From: Deltaproteobacteria bacterium
Lineage (GTDB): Bacteria > Desulfobacterota_C > Deferrisomatia > Deferrisomatales > JACRMM01
DNA: 5,793 nt
Assembly: GCA_016218905.1 (NCBI GenBank)
Contig: JACRCS010000081.1
Span: 1-5,793 of the forward strand
Direction: 5' to 3'
The notes under the pieces are model-generated. The model did not search any database, was not told the origin of the DNA, and was given only the letters and a program-made list of their open reading frames with translations. Shown piece by piece: positions 1 to 5,793 of this stretch; positions within the stretch are counted from its first letter, which is position 1; every line of letters starts with the position of its first letter. Both the position numbers and the translations under genes were made by a program.

Positions 1-27
1 AAACTCCCGGCCGTCGCTCGCTCGCGC
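1..27. other. Short 3' flank after nuoN
   Basis: These 27 bases follow the nuoN TGA on the minus strand. They contain GCGAGCGAGCGA repeats and a GGCCGG core but no stem-loop plus T-run, so no intrinsic terminator is visible here. Transcription may continue into whatever lies beyond the window. Confidence 0.5.
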
Positions 28-1446
28 TCACGGCAGCGCCCCCGCCGCGGCGTCCGCGAGCCTCATCAGGGGGTACGGGAAGAGGCCGGCCAAGACCATG
101 GCGACGATCAGGAGCCCGCTCAGGAACTGCGTTGAGCGGGAGAGCCGGAGAGCCGCCGCCTCCCCCTCCGGTTCCAGGAGGTACGCCGCCTTGATCACCA
201 GCAGGTAGTAGTAGAGGGAGACGACCACGTTGATCATGGCCACGAGGACCAGCGCGAAGTAGCCGCTCCTCATCGCGGCCAGGAAGACGAGGAACTTCCC
301 GGTGAAGCCGACGGTGGGGGGAATCCCCGCCAGGCTCAGGAGCGAGACGAGGAGCGTCAGGGCGAGCAGCGGCGAGCGGCGGTGGAGGCCGGCCAGGTCG
401 CGGACCCGGAGGTTACGGCCGTCGGACGCGACCTCGATGACGACCAGGAAGGCGCTGAACTTCATGGCGAGGAGCGCCAGGGCGTAGAAGGCGGCGCTCG
501 CGTACCCGCTCCGGCCGAAGGTGAGGATCCCGACCAGGACGTAGCCGGCGTGGGCGATCGTCGAATAGGCGAAGAGCCGCTTCAGGTCCGCCTGGGCGAT
601 GGCGGCGAGGTTGCCGAAGGTCATGGAGGCCACCGCGAGGGCGAAGAGGATGCCCGGCAGGTGGGGGCTCCTATCCCCGATCGCGGCGGCCACGCGGACG
701 AGGACCGCGATCCCCGCCACCTTCGAGACGGAGGAGAGGTAGGCGGCGACCTGGTTCGGCGCTCCCTGGTACGCGTCCGGCGCCCAGAAGTGGAAGGGGA
801 AGACCGCGAGCTTGAAGAAGAGCCCGCTCAGGGCGAGCGAGAGGCCGATGGCTGCCAGGGGCTCGCCCACGGCCCGGGGGGCGAGGGCGCGGAGCCCGGG
901 CAGGTCCGAGGTCCCGGTCGAGGCGTAGAAGAGCGCGAGGCCGAAGAGCATGGCCGCGGAGGCGACGATCCCGACGAGGAAGTACTTCATGCCCGCTTCG
1001 AGGCCGACGTCGCGCTGCCTCCGGAGCGCGACGAGCACGTAGAGCGAGTAGCTCGAGAGCTCGAGGGCCAGGTAGAGAGTCAGGAAGTGATTCGCGCTCA
1101 CGAGCATCAAGAGGGCGGCGGTGCAGAAGAAGAGGAGGCCGTAGAACTCCGGCTGGTGGCGCTCCTCCACGCCGCCGAGGTCGCGGCAGACGCAGGTCGT
1201 CAGGAGGAGGCCGCCCGAGAGGACGACCTTGAAGAGCTGCGAGAAGGGATCGAAGCGGTAGGTGCCGTAGACGGCCTCGGCTCGGCCCCCGACCGCCGCG
1301 AGACAGAGGCCGGTGCCGACCAGCGCCAGGGCGAAGGCCGTGCGGCGGAGGCCCGCCGGACCGGTCCAACCGAGGAGCGACGCCGTGAAGAACCAGAGCG
1401 CCGCGAGGACGAAGAAGACCTCGGGAGCGAAGAGCGCGCCGCTCAT
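28..1446 (-). CDS. nuoN: NADH-quinone oxidoreductase subunit N (complex I antiporter-like subunit)
   Basis: Encodes a 472-residue polytopic membrane protein, close to the usual 480 or so for NuoN, the antiporter-like subunit nearest NuoK in the membrane arm of complex I; the family is thought to move one proton per NADH oxidised. Seen in the sequence: about 14 hydrophobic helices; the TM5 glutamate in LALELSSYSLY (Glu129); the TM7 lysine in FFKLAVFPFHFW (Lys212) followed by APDAYQGAP, which is diagnostic of NuoN; the TM8 lysine in SSVSKVAG (Lys242); DLKRLFAYSTIAHAGY (residues 287-302); and the TM12 lysine in GFTGKFLVF (Lys384). These match E. coli Glu133, Lys217, Lys247 and Lys395. The ATG at 1444-1446 overlaps the nuoM stop as ATGA, and no good Shine-Dalgarno precedes it, so translation is probably coupled to nuoM. 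The same frame stays open far upstream through nuoM, but that part does not look like a membrane protein and is an artefact of high G+C. It is the last gene of the visible cluster. Confidence 0.97.
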   Translation of the reverse strand: MSGALFAPEVFFVLAALWFFTASLLGWTGPAGLRRTAFALALVGTGLCLAAVGGRAEAVYGTYRFDPFSQLFKVVLSGGLLLTTCVCRDLGGVEERHQPEFYGLLFFCTAALLMLVSANHFLTLYLALELSSYSLYVLVALRRQRDVGLEAGMKYFLVGIVASAAMLFGLALFYASTGTSDLPGLRALAPRAVGEPLAAIGLSLALSGLFFKLAVFPFHFWAPDAYQGAPNQVAAYLSSVSKVAGIAVLVRVAAAIGDRSPHLPGILFALAVASMTFGNLAAIAQADLKRLFAYSTIAHAGYVLVGILTFGRSGYASAAFYALALLAMKFSAFLVVIEVASDGRNLRVRDLAGLHRRSPLLALTLLVSLLSLAGIPPTVGFTGKFLVFLAAMRSGYFALVLVAMINVVVSLYYYLLVIKAAYLLEPEGEAAALRLSRSTQFLSGLLIVAMVLAGLFPYPLMRLADAAAGALP

Positions 1447-2927
1447 GGCAGGAGGCCCGCCATGAAGGGGCGGCTCGCCGTCTCGATCACGTCGAAGAGT
1501 GCCCAGGGGAAGAGGCCCAGGAGCACGAGCACCGAGGCGAGCATCAGCCGCGGGAGTCCGAGGCCGAACGGCACGTCCGGGAGGCCCGAGAACCGCTCGG
1601 GGGGAGAGCCGTAGAAGGTGCGCTGAACGACCCGGAGCATGAAGAGCGCGGTCACGGCGAGCGCCAGCAGTGCCACCCCTGCCGCGAGGGGGTAGACGCG
1701 CAGGGCGGCCAGAAAGACGAGGAGCTCGCCCCAGAAGTTGGCCAGACCGGGGACGCCGATGCTCGCCAGCGCCGCGAGGATGAAGTACGCGGAGGCGACC
1801 GGCATCACCCGGCTCAGGCCCCCGAGCTCCGGCATGAGCTTCGTGTGGGTGGTGTCGTAGACGTACCCCACCGCCGAGAAGAGGAGGGCCGTCATGATCC
1901 CGTGGGCGAACATTTGGAAGACTGCGCCGTTCAAACCCTCGGCGGTCACGGTCGCGAGGCCGAGGCCGACCACGCCCATGTGCGAGACGCTCGAGTAGCC
2001 GATGACGAACTTCAGGTCCGTCTGCCGCAGGCCCACGAGGGCACCGTAGAGAATGCCTATGGCCGCCAGCGCGGCCATGAGCTCGGCCCAGTACTTCCAG
2101 CCCTCCGGGCAGAGCGAGATGGCGACCCGGAGCACGCCGAAGGCCCCGATCTTCATGAGCACGCCCGCGTGGAGCATGCTGACCGCGTGGGGGGCCGCGA
2201 CGTGGCCCACCGGCGACCACGAGTGGAAGGGCCAGACGCCCGCGAGGATCCCGAAGCCGAGGTAGAGGAGCACGAACGCGAGTCGCTGGTCGCCGGCGGA
2301 GAAGGTCCCGGGCCGCATCAGGTCCGGGATATCGAAGGTGTTGAGGCCCGAGCGGACGAAGAGGAAGAGCAGGGCCGGCAGGATGAGCGCGCTCCCGGCC
2401 AGCAGGTACAGGGTCAGCTTCATGGCCCCGTACTCCTTCCGGGTGGTCCCCCAGACCGCGATCAACAGGTACATCGGGAAGAGCGAGACGTCGTACCAGA
2501 CGAAAATGAAGAAGAGATTGAAGCTCATGAAGAGCCCGAAGACACCCGTCACCAGGACGAAGTAGAGGGCGAAGAACTCCTTCACGCGGTTCTCGAGCCG
2601 CCACATCGTGAGGACGCCGGTGAAGAAGACGATGCCCGTCAGGAGGAGGTTCGGCAGGTTGAACCCGTCGCACGCGTTGAGGTACCGAATGCCGAGGGAG
2701 GGCACCCACGCCACGCTCTCGACGAACTGGAGCCCGCCCCGCGCCTTGTCGTACGCGAAGAAGAGATAGGCGGAGAGGAGGAGCGTGACGCCCGAGAAGA
2801 GGAGGGCCACCGCCCGGACCACGTCCTTGCGCTCCTCCGGGACGGACAGGATCACGCAGAGCCCGACGATGCAGCTCAGGAGGATGGCCGACAGAAAGGG
2901 AAAGCCGGGCATCACACTCAATGCCAT
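1443..2927 (-). CDS. nuoM: NADH-quinone oxidoreductase subunit M, variant proton-channel residues
   Basis: Encodes 494 residues with about 14 transmembrane helices: NuoM, the middle antiporter-like subunit of the complex I membrane arm. Family signatures seen: LFPMYLLIAVWG (149-160), TM6 Lys170 in AMKLTLYLLAGSA, PFHSW (233-237), TM8 Lys259 in HAGVLMKIGAFG, DLKFVIGYSSVSHMG (304-318), QMFAHGIMTALLF (338-350), and TM12 Glu401 in NFWGELLVF. Two normally invariant sites differ: the TM5 glutamate is Asp146, and the TM7 lysine position is Leu228 with no lysine elsewhere in that helix. The chosen ATG (2925-2927) lies 5 bases after the nuoL stop and has a GGTGAG element overlapping that stop. A second in-frame ATG at 2910-2912 would give 489 residues starting MPGFPFL and cannot be excluded. 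The frame runs on upstream through nuoL as a non-membrane Arg/Pro-rich shadow, which I left out. The gene overlaps nuoN by 4 bases. The reading frame is intact, so the odd residues are not caused by a frameshift. Confidence 0.97.
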   Translation of the reverse strand: MALSVMPGFPFLSAILLSCIVGLCVILSVPEERKDVVRAVALLFSGVTLLLSAYLFFAYDKARGGLQFVESVAWVPSLGIRYLNACDGFNLPNLLLTGIVFFTGVLTMWRLENRVKEFFALYFVLVTGVFGLFMSFNLFFIFVWYDVSLFPMYLLIAVWGTTRKEYGAMKLTLYLLAGSALILPALLFLFVRSGLNTFDIPDLMRPGTFSAGDQRLAFVLLYLGFGILAGVWPFHSWSPVGHVAAPHAVSMLHAGVLMKIGAFGVLRVAISLCPEGWKYWAELMAALAAIGILYGALVGLRQTDLKFVIGYSSVSHMGVVGLGLATVTAEGLNGAVFQMFAHGIMTALLFSAVGYVYDTTHTKLMPELGGLSRVMPVASAYFILAALASIGVPGLANFWGELLVFLAALRVYPLAAGVALLALAVTALFMLRVVQRTFYGSPPERFSGLPDVPFGLGLPRLMLASVLVLLGLFPWALFDVIETASRPFMAGLLP

Positions 2928-2932
2928 CGGAC

Positions 2933-4834
2933 TCACCGGAAGAAGTACCAGAGCGACAGGAGGACCAGCACGCCGAACGTCACGAGGAGCCGGTATTGGA
3001 TCATGACCCGGCCCCAGGCGGCGAACGCCCCGCCGGCCGAGACGATCCCGCCGCTCAACCCGTCGATGGTCCCGTCGATCACCCGGCGCTCGTTCTGGGC
3101 GGAGAGGTACGAGAGGCCGCCGTCCACCACGCGCTCGACGAAGCGCACGTAGAAGCGGTCGAGATACCAGCGCTCGGCGAAGAGCTTCGCCACTGCCGGC
3201 ACGCGTTCGGCGAAGCCCTTCTGCTCGGCGCCGCGCCGGGCGAACTCGAACCAGGCGAGGCCGAGACCCGCCAGCCCGGCGGCGGCGGCCGCGTACGGAA
3301 GCCATGGTGCGTGAGGGACCGCCTCGGCGCCCCGGGCGCCCGCTCCGAGGAGGATCTCCCGCAGGGGCTCCTCGAAGAAGCCGAGGAGCAGCGTACCGGC
3401 CGCGAGGACCACGAGGGGGCCGCTCATGGACGCGCGCAGCCAGCGCCCCTCTCCCCCGGGGCCGCCGTGCCCCGGGCCCGCGGCGGTCTTCTCCCCGCCC
3501 TTGGGGCAGTACAGGAGGAAGACCGCGCGGAAGGCGTAGTACGCTGTCAGGAAGGTGCCGAGGAGGCCGGCCAGGAACCAGGCCGGGTTGGGCAGCGCCG
3601 CGAGGGTGGCCAGGACCGCGTCCTTGCTGAAGAAGCCGGAGAGGGGGGGCAGCCCGGCGAGGGCCGCCGCGGCGACCGCGAGCGCGGCGGCCGGGAGCGC
3701 GAGGCTCCGGTCCCGCAGCCGGCCGAGCTCGAAGACGTCGTTCGTCTGGAACCGGTGGATGAAGACGCCGGAGCAGAGGAAGAGAAGCGCCTTGAAGGCG
3801 GCGTGCGTCGTCAGGTGAAATACTCCGGCGAAGTACCCCCCCGCCGCGAGCCCCATGATCATCAAACCGAGCTGGCTGATCGTCGAGTAGGCCCAGATCC
3901 TCTTTAGGTCCCGGCTCACCAGGGCCATAGTCGAGGCGAGCAGCATGCTGAGCGTCCCCACCGAGAGGAAGACCGTCAGGGCCGTCGGCGAGAGGCGAAA
4001 GAAGGGAAAGAGGCGCGCCAGCAGGTAGACGCCTGCCGCGACCATGGTGGCGGAGTGGAGGAGCGCGCTCACGGGCGTCGGACCCTCCATGGCGTCGGGG
4101 AGCCACGTCAGGAGCGGGAACTGGGCGCTCTTGCCGACCACCCCGCAGAAGAGCAGCAGGGCCGAGAGGGTCAGGAGGTCCGGCGGCAGGAGCTCCGACG
4201 TCCGCGCGCCCCCGAGCTCCGGGATTCCGACGTTTCCCAGATGGAGCGCGAGGAGGAGGACGCCGAGGAAGAATCCCACGTCGCCGGTCCGGGTCATGAC
4301 GAAGGCCTTCTTGCCCGCCTGCGTAGCGCTGAACTTCTCGTACCAGAACCCGATGAGGAGGTACGAGGCGAGACCCACCAGCTCCCAGAAGACGTAGAGC
4401 TGCAGGAGGTTCGACGAGACCGCGAGCGACGTCATGGCCCAGGCGAAGAGGGAGAGATAGCCGTAGTAGCGGCCGAAGCCGGGGTCGCCCGCCATGTAGC
4501 CGAGCGAGTACACCTGCACGAGGAGGCTGATCCCGGCGACGAGGACGAGCATCAGGACGCTGAGGGGGTCGAGGAGGAACCCGAACGTCACCGAGACCTG
4601 CCCGGAGCCGAGCCAACGGAGCGCGTACCGGAGCGGGCGGTCCGGGTCGGCGTAAGAGGCGAGGAGGAAGACGGAGCACGCGAAGGAGGCGGCCACGGCG
4701 GCGATGGAGACGCCGGCCGAGAGCCGCGGCCGCCTGCGCAGCCCGAGCAGGATCACCGCGCACGCGGCCAGGGGCAGGAGTGTCGCTCCGCCCGCCGCGA
4801 GAAAGGGGGGCTCCCAAAGCGCCGCGCCGGTCAT
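2933..4834 (-). CDS. nuoL: NADH-quinone oxidoreductase subunit L (distal complex I antiporter-like subunit)
   Basis: Encodes 633 residues (E. coli NuoL has 613), the most distal antiporter-like subunit of complex I, whose long lateral helix lies along NuoM and NuoN. Seen in the sequence: about 16 hydrophobic helices; YVFWELVGLASYLLIGF with the TM5 glutamate at Glu151; RTGDVGF with Asp185; GKSAQFPLLTWLPDAMEGP with the TM7 lysine at Lys235; PVSALLHSATMVAAGVYL with His260; RDLKRIWAYSTISQLGLM (308-325); FHLTTHAAFKALLF with His340, His344 and Lys348; and GFFSKDAVL with the TM12 lysine at Lys404. The C-terminal part (about 530-612) is amphipathic and charged, including ERWYLDRFYVRFVE, and is followed by a last helix at 615-632: the expected lateral helix plus anchor. 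A Gly/Pro-rich hydrophilic loop sits at about 444-468. The ATG lies 22 bases after nuoK, and only a weak GA-rich ribosome binding site is visible. All key residues are present, so it should be functional. Confidence 0.98.
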   Translation of the reverse strand: MTGAALWEPPFLAAGGATLLPLAACAVILLGLRRRPRLSAGVSIAAVAASFACSVFLLASYADPDRPLRYALRWLGSGQVSVTFGFLLDPLSVLMLVLVAGISLLVQVYSLGYMAGDPGFGRYYGYLSLFAWAMTSLAVSSNLLQLYVFWELVGLASYLLIGFWYEKFSATQAGKKAFVMTRTGDVGFFLGVLLLALHLGNVGIPELGGARTSELLPPDLLTLSALLLFCGVVGKSAQFPLLTWLPDAMEGPTPVSALLHSATMVAAGVYLLARLFPFFRLSPTALTVFLSVGTLSMLLASTMALVSRDLKRIWAYSTISQLGLMIMGLAAGGYFAGVFHLTTHAAFKALLFLCSGVFIHRFQTNDVFELGRLRDRSLALPAAALAVAAAALAGLPPLSGFFSKDAVLATLAALPNPAWFLAGLLGTFLTAYYAFRAVFLLYCPKGGEKTAAGPGHGGPGGEGRWLRASMSGPLVVLAAGTLLLGFFEEPLREILLGAGARGAEAVPHAPWLPYAAAAAGLAGLGLAWFEFARRGAEQKGFAERVPAVAKLFAERWYLDRFYVRFVERVVDGGLSYLSAQNERRVIDGTIDGLSGGIVSAGGAFAAWGRVMIQYRLLVTFGVLVLLSLWYFFR

Positions 4835-4856
4835 CGCTCGCTCGTCTGGAGAGGCA

Positions 4857-5159
4857 TCACTTCAACAGGTCGTACGCGCCCGGATCGAAGGAGCGCCTTC
4901 GCACGAACGCGTAGAGGATGACGGCGAGGCCCACCGAGACCTCAGTGGCGGCCACGGCCAGCGTGAAGAGCATGAAGGCCTGGCCCTCGGCCTGGCCCCA
5001 CCGGAGCGCCCCGGCCACGAACGCGATCCCGGCGGCGTTCAGCATCACCTCCACCCCGAGGACGATCATCAGCAGGTTTCGGCGTGCCACGGCGCAGAAG
5101 CCGCCCAGCAGGAAGAGCGCCGCCGCGAAGGCGAGCACGTGGCCGAAGGGGGCGATCAC
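4857..5159 (-). CDS. nuoK: NADH-quinone oxidoreductase subunit K
   Basis: Encodes a 100-residue, three-helix protein, the standard NuoK length. NuoK sits between NuoJ and NuoN in the complex I membrane arm and supplies two buried glutamates to the proton-transfer chain. Seen: RRNLLMIVLGVEVMLNAAGIAF, in which Glu37 corresponds to E. coli NuoK Glu36, and AATEVSVGLAVIL, in which Glu73 corresponds to Glu72; a WGQAEGQ loop (54-60) resembles the E. coli WGQTDGQ loop. The start codon is GTG (5157-5159), overlapping the nuoJ TGA stop as GTGA, which implies translational coupling. No in-frame ATG exists nearby that would keep the first helix. The next gene, nuoL, starts 22 bases downstream. Nothing is missing or unusual in the protein. 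Confidence 0.98.
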   Translation of the reverse strand: MIAPFGHVLAFAAALFLLGGFCAVARRNLLMIVLGVEVMLNAAGIAFVAGALRWGQAEGQAFMLFTLAVAATEVSVGLAVILYAFVRRRSFDPGAYDLLK

Positions 5160-5671
5160 GGCGCCTCCTCGCTCCCCCCCGGCCCTCGGCCCGCGGCGAG
5201 CAGGAGCACTGCCACGACTCCTACGAGGAGGAGCAGCGAGACGATCTCGACCGAGAGCCAGTGCCGGTGGAAGAGCAGGAAGCCGAACTCTCGCGGGGAG
5301 AGCTCCGCGGCAGCCAAGGGGACGTCGGCGGCCCGGCCGGCCCGGATCAGGAGTCCCGCGGCCGCGTAACCCGCCGCGATGAGGGCGGCGGGCACGAGCT
5401 GGCCCGGGGGAAACATCCGCTCGCGGGCGGCTTCGGCGTCGACGGCCGTCACGACGAGCAGGAACACCACCATGATGGCGCCTGCGTAGATGATCGCGTG
5501 GAGGGCCGCCAGGAGGGGCGCTCCGAAGAGGTAGAGGACGAGCGCCGTACCGAGGAAGGAGAGGATCAGGTAGAGGACCGCCTGCACGAGGTTTCGCCGG
5601 GTGATGGCGATAGCTGTGGCCGCCAGGACGCCGGCCGCGGTGACGTAGAAGGAGAGCGCGTAGAGGTTCAT
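5156..5671 (-). CDS. nuoJ: NADH-quinone oxidoreductase subunit J
   Basis: Encodes 171 residues with five hydrophobic helices: NuoJ, which packs against NuoA, NuoH and NuoK where the membrane arm meets the quinone-site region. Seen: RRNLVQAVLYLILSFLGTA (25-43), typical of helix 2; the family hallmark IIYAGAIMVVFLLVV (60-74) of helix 3, with Tyr62 at the site of the pi-bulge involved in coupling; and LSVEIVSLLLLVGVVAVLLL (139-158) with Glu142 in the last helix. The position four before the YAGA tyrosine, usually Glu or Gln, is His58. I chose the ATG at 5669-5671, giving MNLYALSFYV, because NuoJ proteins begin directly with a hydrophobic helix. The frame is open further upstream with a GTG at 5759-5761, but those 30 extra residues are Arg-rich and hydrophilic and do not resemble NuoJ. 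The ribosome binding site is weak. The stop overlaps the nuoK GTG by 4 bases. First gene of the visible cluster. Confidence 0.96.
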   Translation of the reverse strand: MNLYALSFYVTAAGVLAATAIAITRRNLVQAVLYLILSFLGTALVLYLFGAPLLAALHAIIYAGAIMVVFLLVVTAVDAEAARERMFPPGQLVPAALIAAGYAAAGLLIRAGRAADVPLAAAELSPREFGFLLFHRHWLSVEIVSLLLLVGVVAVLLLAAGRGPGGSEEAP

Positions 5672-5741
5672 GTCCGTTCTCGAACCGGCGAAGCCCTGTT
5701 TCCTGGTTCTCGCGCCTCGGGCCCTGAGCGCTCCGCTGCGG

Positions 5742-5769
5742 ACAGTATCAGACCTTACCACAGCGTCAA
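5742..5769 (-). promoter_or_regulatory. Candidate sigma-70-type promoter upstream of nuoJ
   Basis: On the minus strand TTGACG (5764-5769) matches five of six bases of the -35 consensus. It is followed 16 bases later by TACTGT (5742-5747), which matches TATAAT at three of six bases but is preceded by TGA, an extended -10 element. This is among the least G+C-rich stretches of a very G+C-rich window and lies just before the first gene. Transcription would begin near 5735, leaving a leader of about 64 bases before the nuoJ ATG. It was found by eye only; chance occurrence is possible, and sigma preferences of the host are unknown. Confidence 0.35.
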
Positions 5770-5777
5770 GGCCGCGC

Positions 5778-5793
5778 GGGGGGCGGGGGGCGG
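5778..5793 (+). repeat. G-rich low-complexity tract at window edge
   Basis: Two runs of six G separated by one C (5778-5783 and 5785-5790) are followed by CGG to the end of the window. This is low-complexity sequence just upstream of the candidate promoter. It could be part of a Pro-rich C-terminal coding tail of an upstream gene on the minus strand, a G-quadruplex-prone element, or simply composition. The window ends inside it, so its full length is unknown. Confidence 0.5.

Larger units (their letters stand above)
5672..5793. other. Leader / intergenic stretch before nuoJ
   Basis: These 122 bases hold no recognisable gene. On the minus strand two frames are closed by stops at 5766-5768 (TGA) and 5755-5757 (TAA). 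A gene entering from the right, for example the end of nuoI, could therefore extend only to about 5755; its last residues would be a Pro-rich tail. The third frame runs open into nuoJ but is Arg-rich and looks non-coding. The stretch contains the candidate promoter, an 8-base perfect palindrome GAGCGCTC (5726-5733) and an overlapping imperfect palindrome around GGGCCC (5716-5728) that would fall inside the transcribed leader. Confidence 0.5.

Noticed and set aside
14..24. The 11-base string TCGCTCGCTCG here recurs at 4834-4844 (after nuoN and at the nuoL start)
   Set aside because: It is a short tandem-like low-complexity string in very G+C-rich DNA; two copies in 5.8 kb are not enough to call a repeat element.
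671..1369. Minus-strand 232-codon frame inside nuoN
   Set aside because: It overlaps nuoN in another frame, is Arg/Pro/Leu-rich, and has no independent motif.
382..1614. 410-codon open frame on the plus strand opposite nuoN
   Set aside because: It is antisense to a clearly conserved gene. Its translation is almost entirely Glu/Arg/Gly/Ala-rich with no domain or hydrophobic core, typical of G+C-driven shadow frames.
1845..3152. 435-codon open frame on the plus strand opposite nuoM and the end of nuoL
   Set aside because: It has the same charged low-complexity composition, is antisense to two real genes across their junction, and shows no family motif.
2921..3907. Plus-strand open frame opposite nuoL (328 codons)
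   Set aside because: A shadow of nuoL; the translation is Glu/Gly/Arg-rich without recognisable structure.
2928..4817. Upstream extension of the nuoM frame through nuoL, suggesting a giant fusion protein
   Set aside because: The extension is Arg/Pro-rich and lies inside nuoL, whose own frame has every family motif. NuoM begins cleanly at 2927, 5 bases after the nuoL stop.
28..5671. Possible Mrp-type cation/proton antiporter or hydrogenase (Hyf/Ech) cluster instead of complex I
   Set aside because: NuoJ and NuoK with their YAGA and GVE/ATE motifs, the YQGAP motif of NuoN, and the JKLMN order identify complex I. No hydrogenase or Mrp-specific subunit is present in the window.
5672..5761. N-terminal extension of NuoJ from a GTG at 5759-5761
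   Set aside because: The 30 added residues are Arg-rich and hydrophilic, while NuoJ normally starts right at its first helix. The candidate promoter also overlaps this region.

Overview
The window is one stretch of a very G+C-rich bacterial genome. It carries five genes, all on the minus strand, for the membrane arm of respiratory complex I (proton-pumping NADH:quinone oxidoreductase, Nuo/NDH-1). Read in the direction of transcription (high to low coordinates) the order is nuoJ, nuoK, nuoL, nuoM, nuoN, the classic order of the 3' half of a bacterial nuo operon. The high G+C content also produces long spurious open frames on both strands; none of these looks like a real protein. The sequence does not fix the taxon. 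High G+C, atypical NuoM motifs and tight packing would fit an uncultivated soil or sediment lineage (for example Acidobacteria-, Rokubacteria- or Deltaproteobacteria-like), but that is only an impression.

Layout: positions 1-27 are a short flank beyond the nuoN stop with no visible terminator. nuoN (28-1446), nuoM (1443-2927), nuoL (2933-4834), nuoK (4857-5159) and nuoJ (5156-5671) follow. The M/N junction is an ATGA overlap, the J/K junction is a GTGA overlap, L/M are separated by 5 bases and K/L by 22 bases, so the five are surely one transcription unit with translational coupling. Positions 5672-5793 form a short leader with a candidate sigma-70-type promoter and a G-rich tract at the window edge. 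nuoA-I, which encode the peripheral arm and NuoA/H, are not in the window, so it cannot be said whether they lie just upstream or elsewhere.

Function: NuoL, NuoM and NuoN are the three antiporter-like subunits. NuoJ and NuoK link them to the quinone-site end of the complex and complete the chain of charged residues along the membrane. NuoK, NuoL and NuoN keep all the key charged residues I can locate.

NuoM is the exception. The buried lysine of transmembrane helix 7 (E. coli NuoM Lys234) is a leucine here, with no lysine anywhere in that helix. The TM5 glutamate is an aspartate, and the start of TM8 carries a NuoL-like VSxLHA histidine motif. This is the most interesting signal in the window; the rest is an ordinary core respiratory locus. 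I saw no mobile element, CRISPR array, RNA gene or accessory system.
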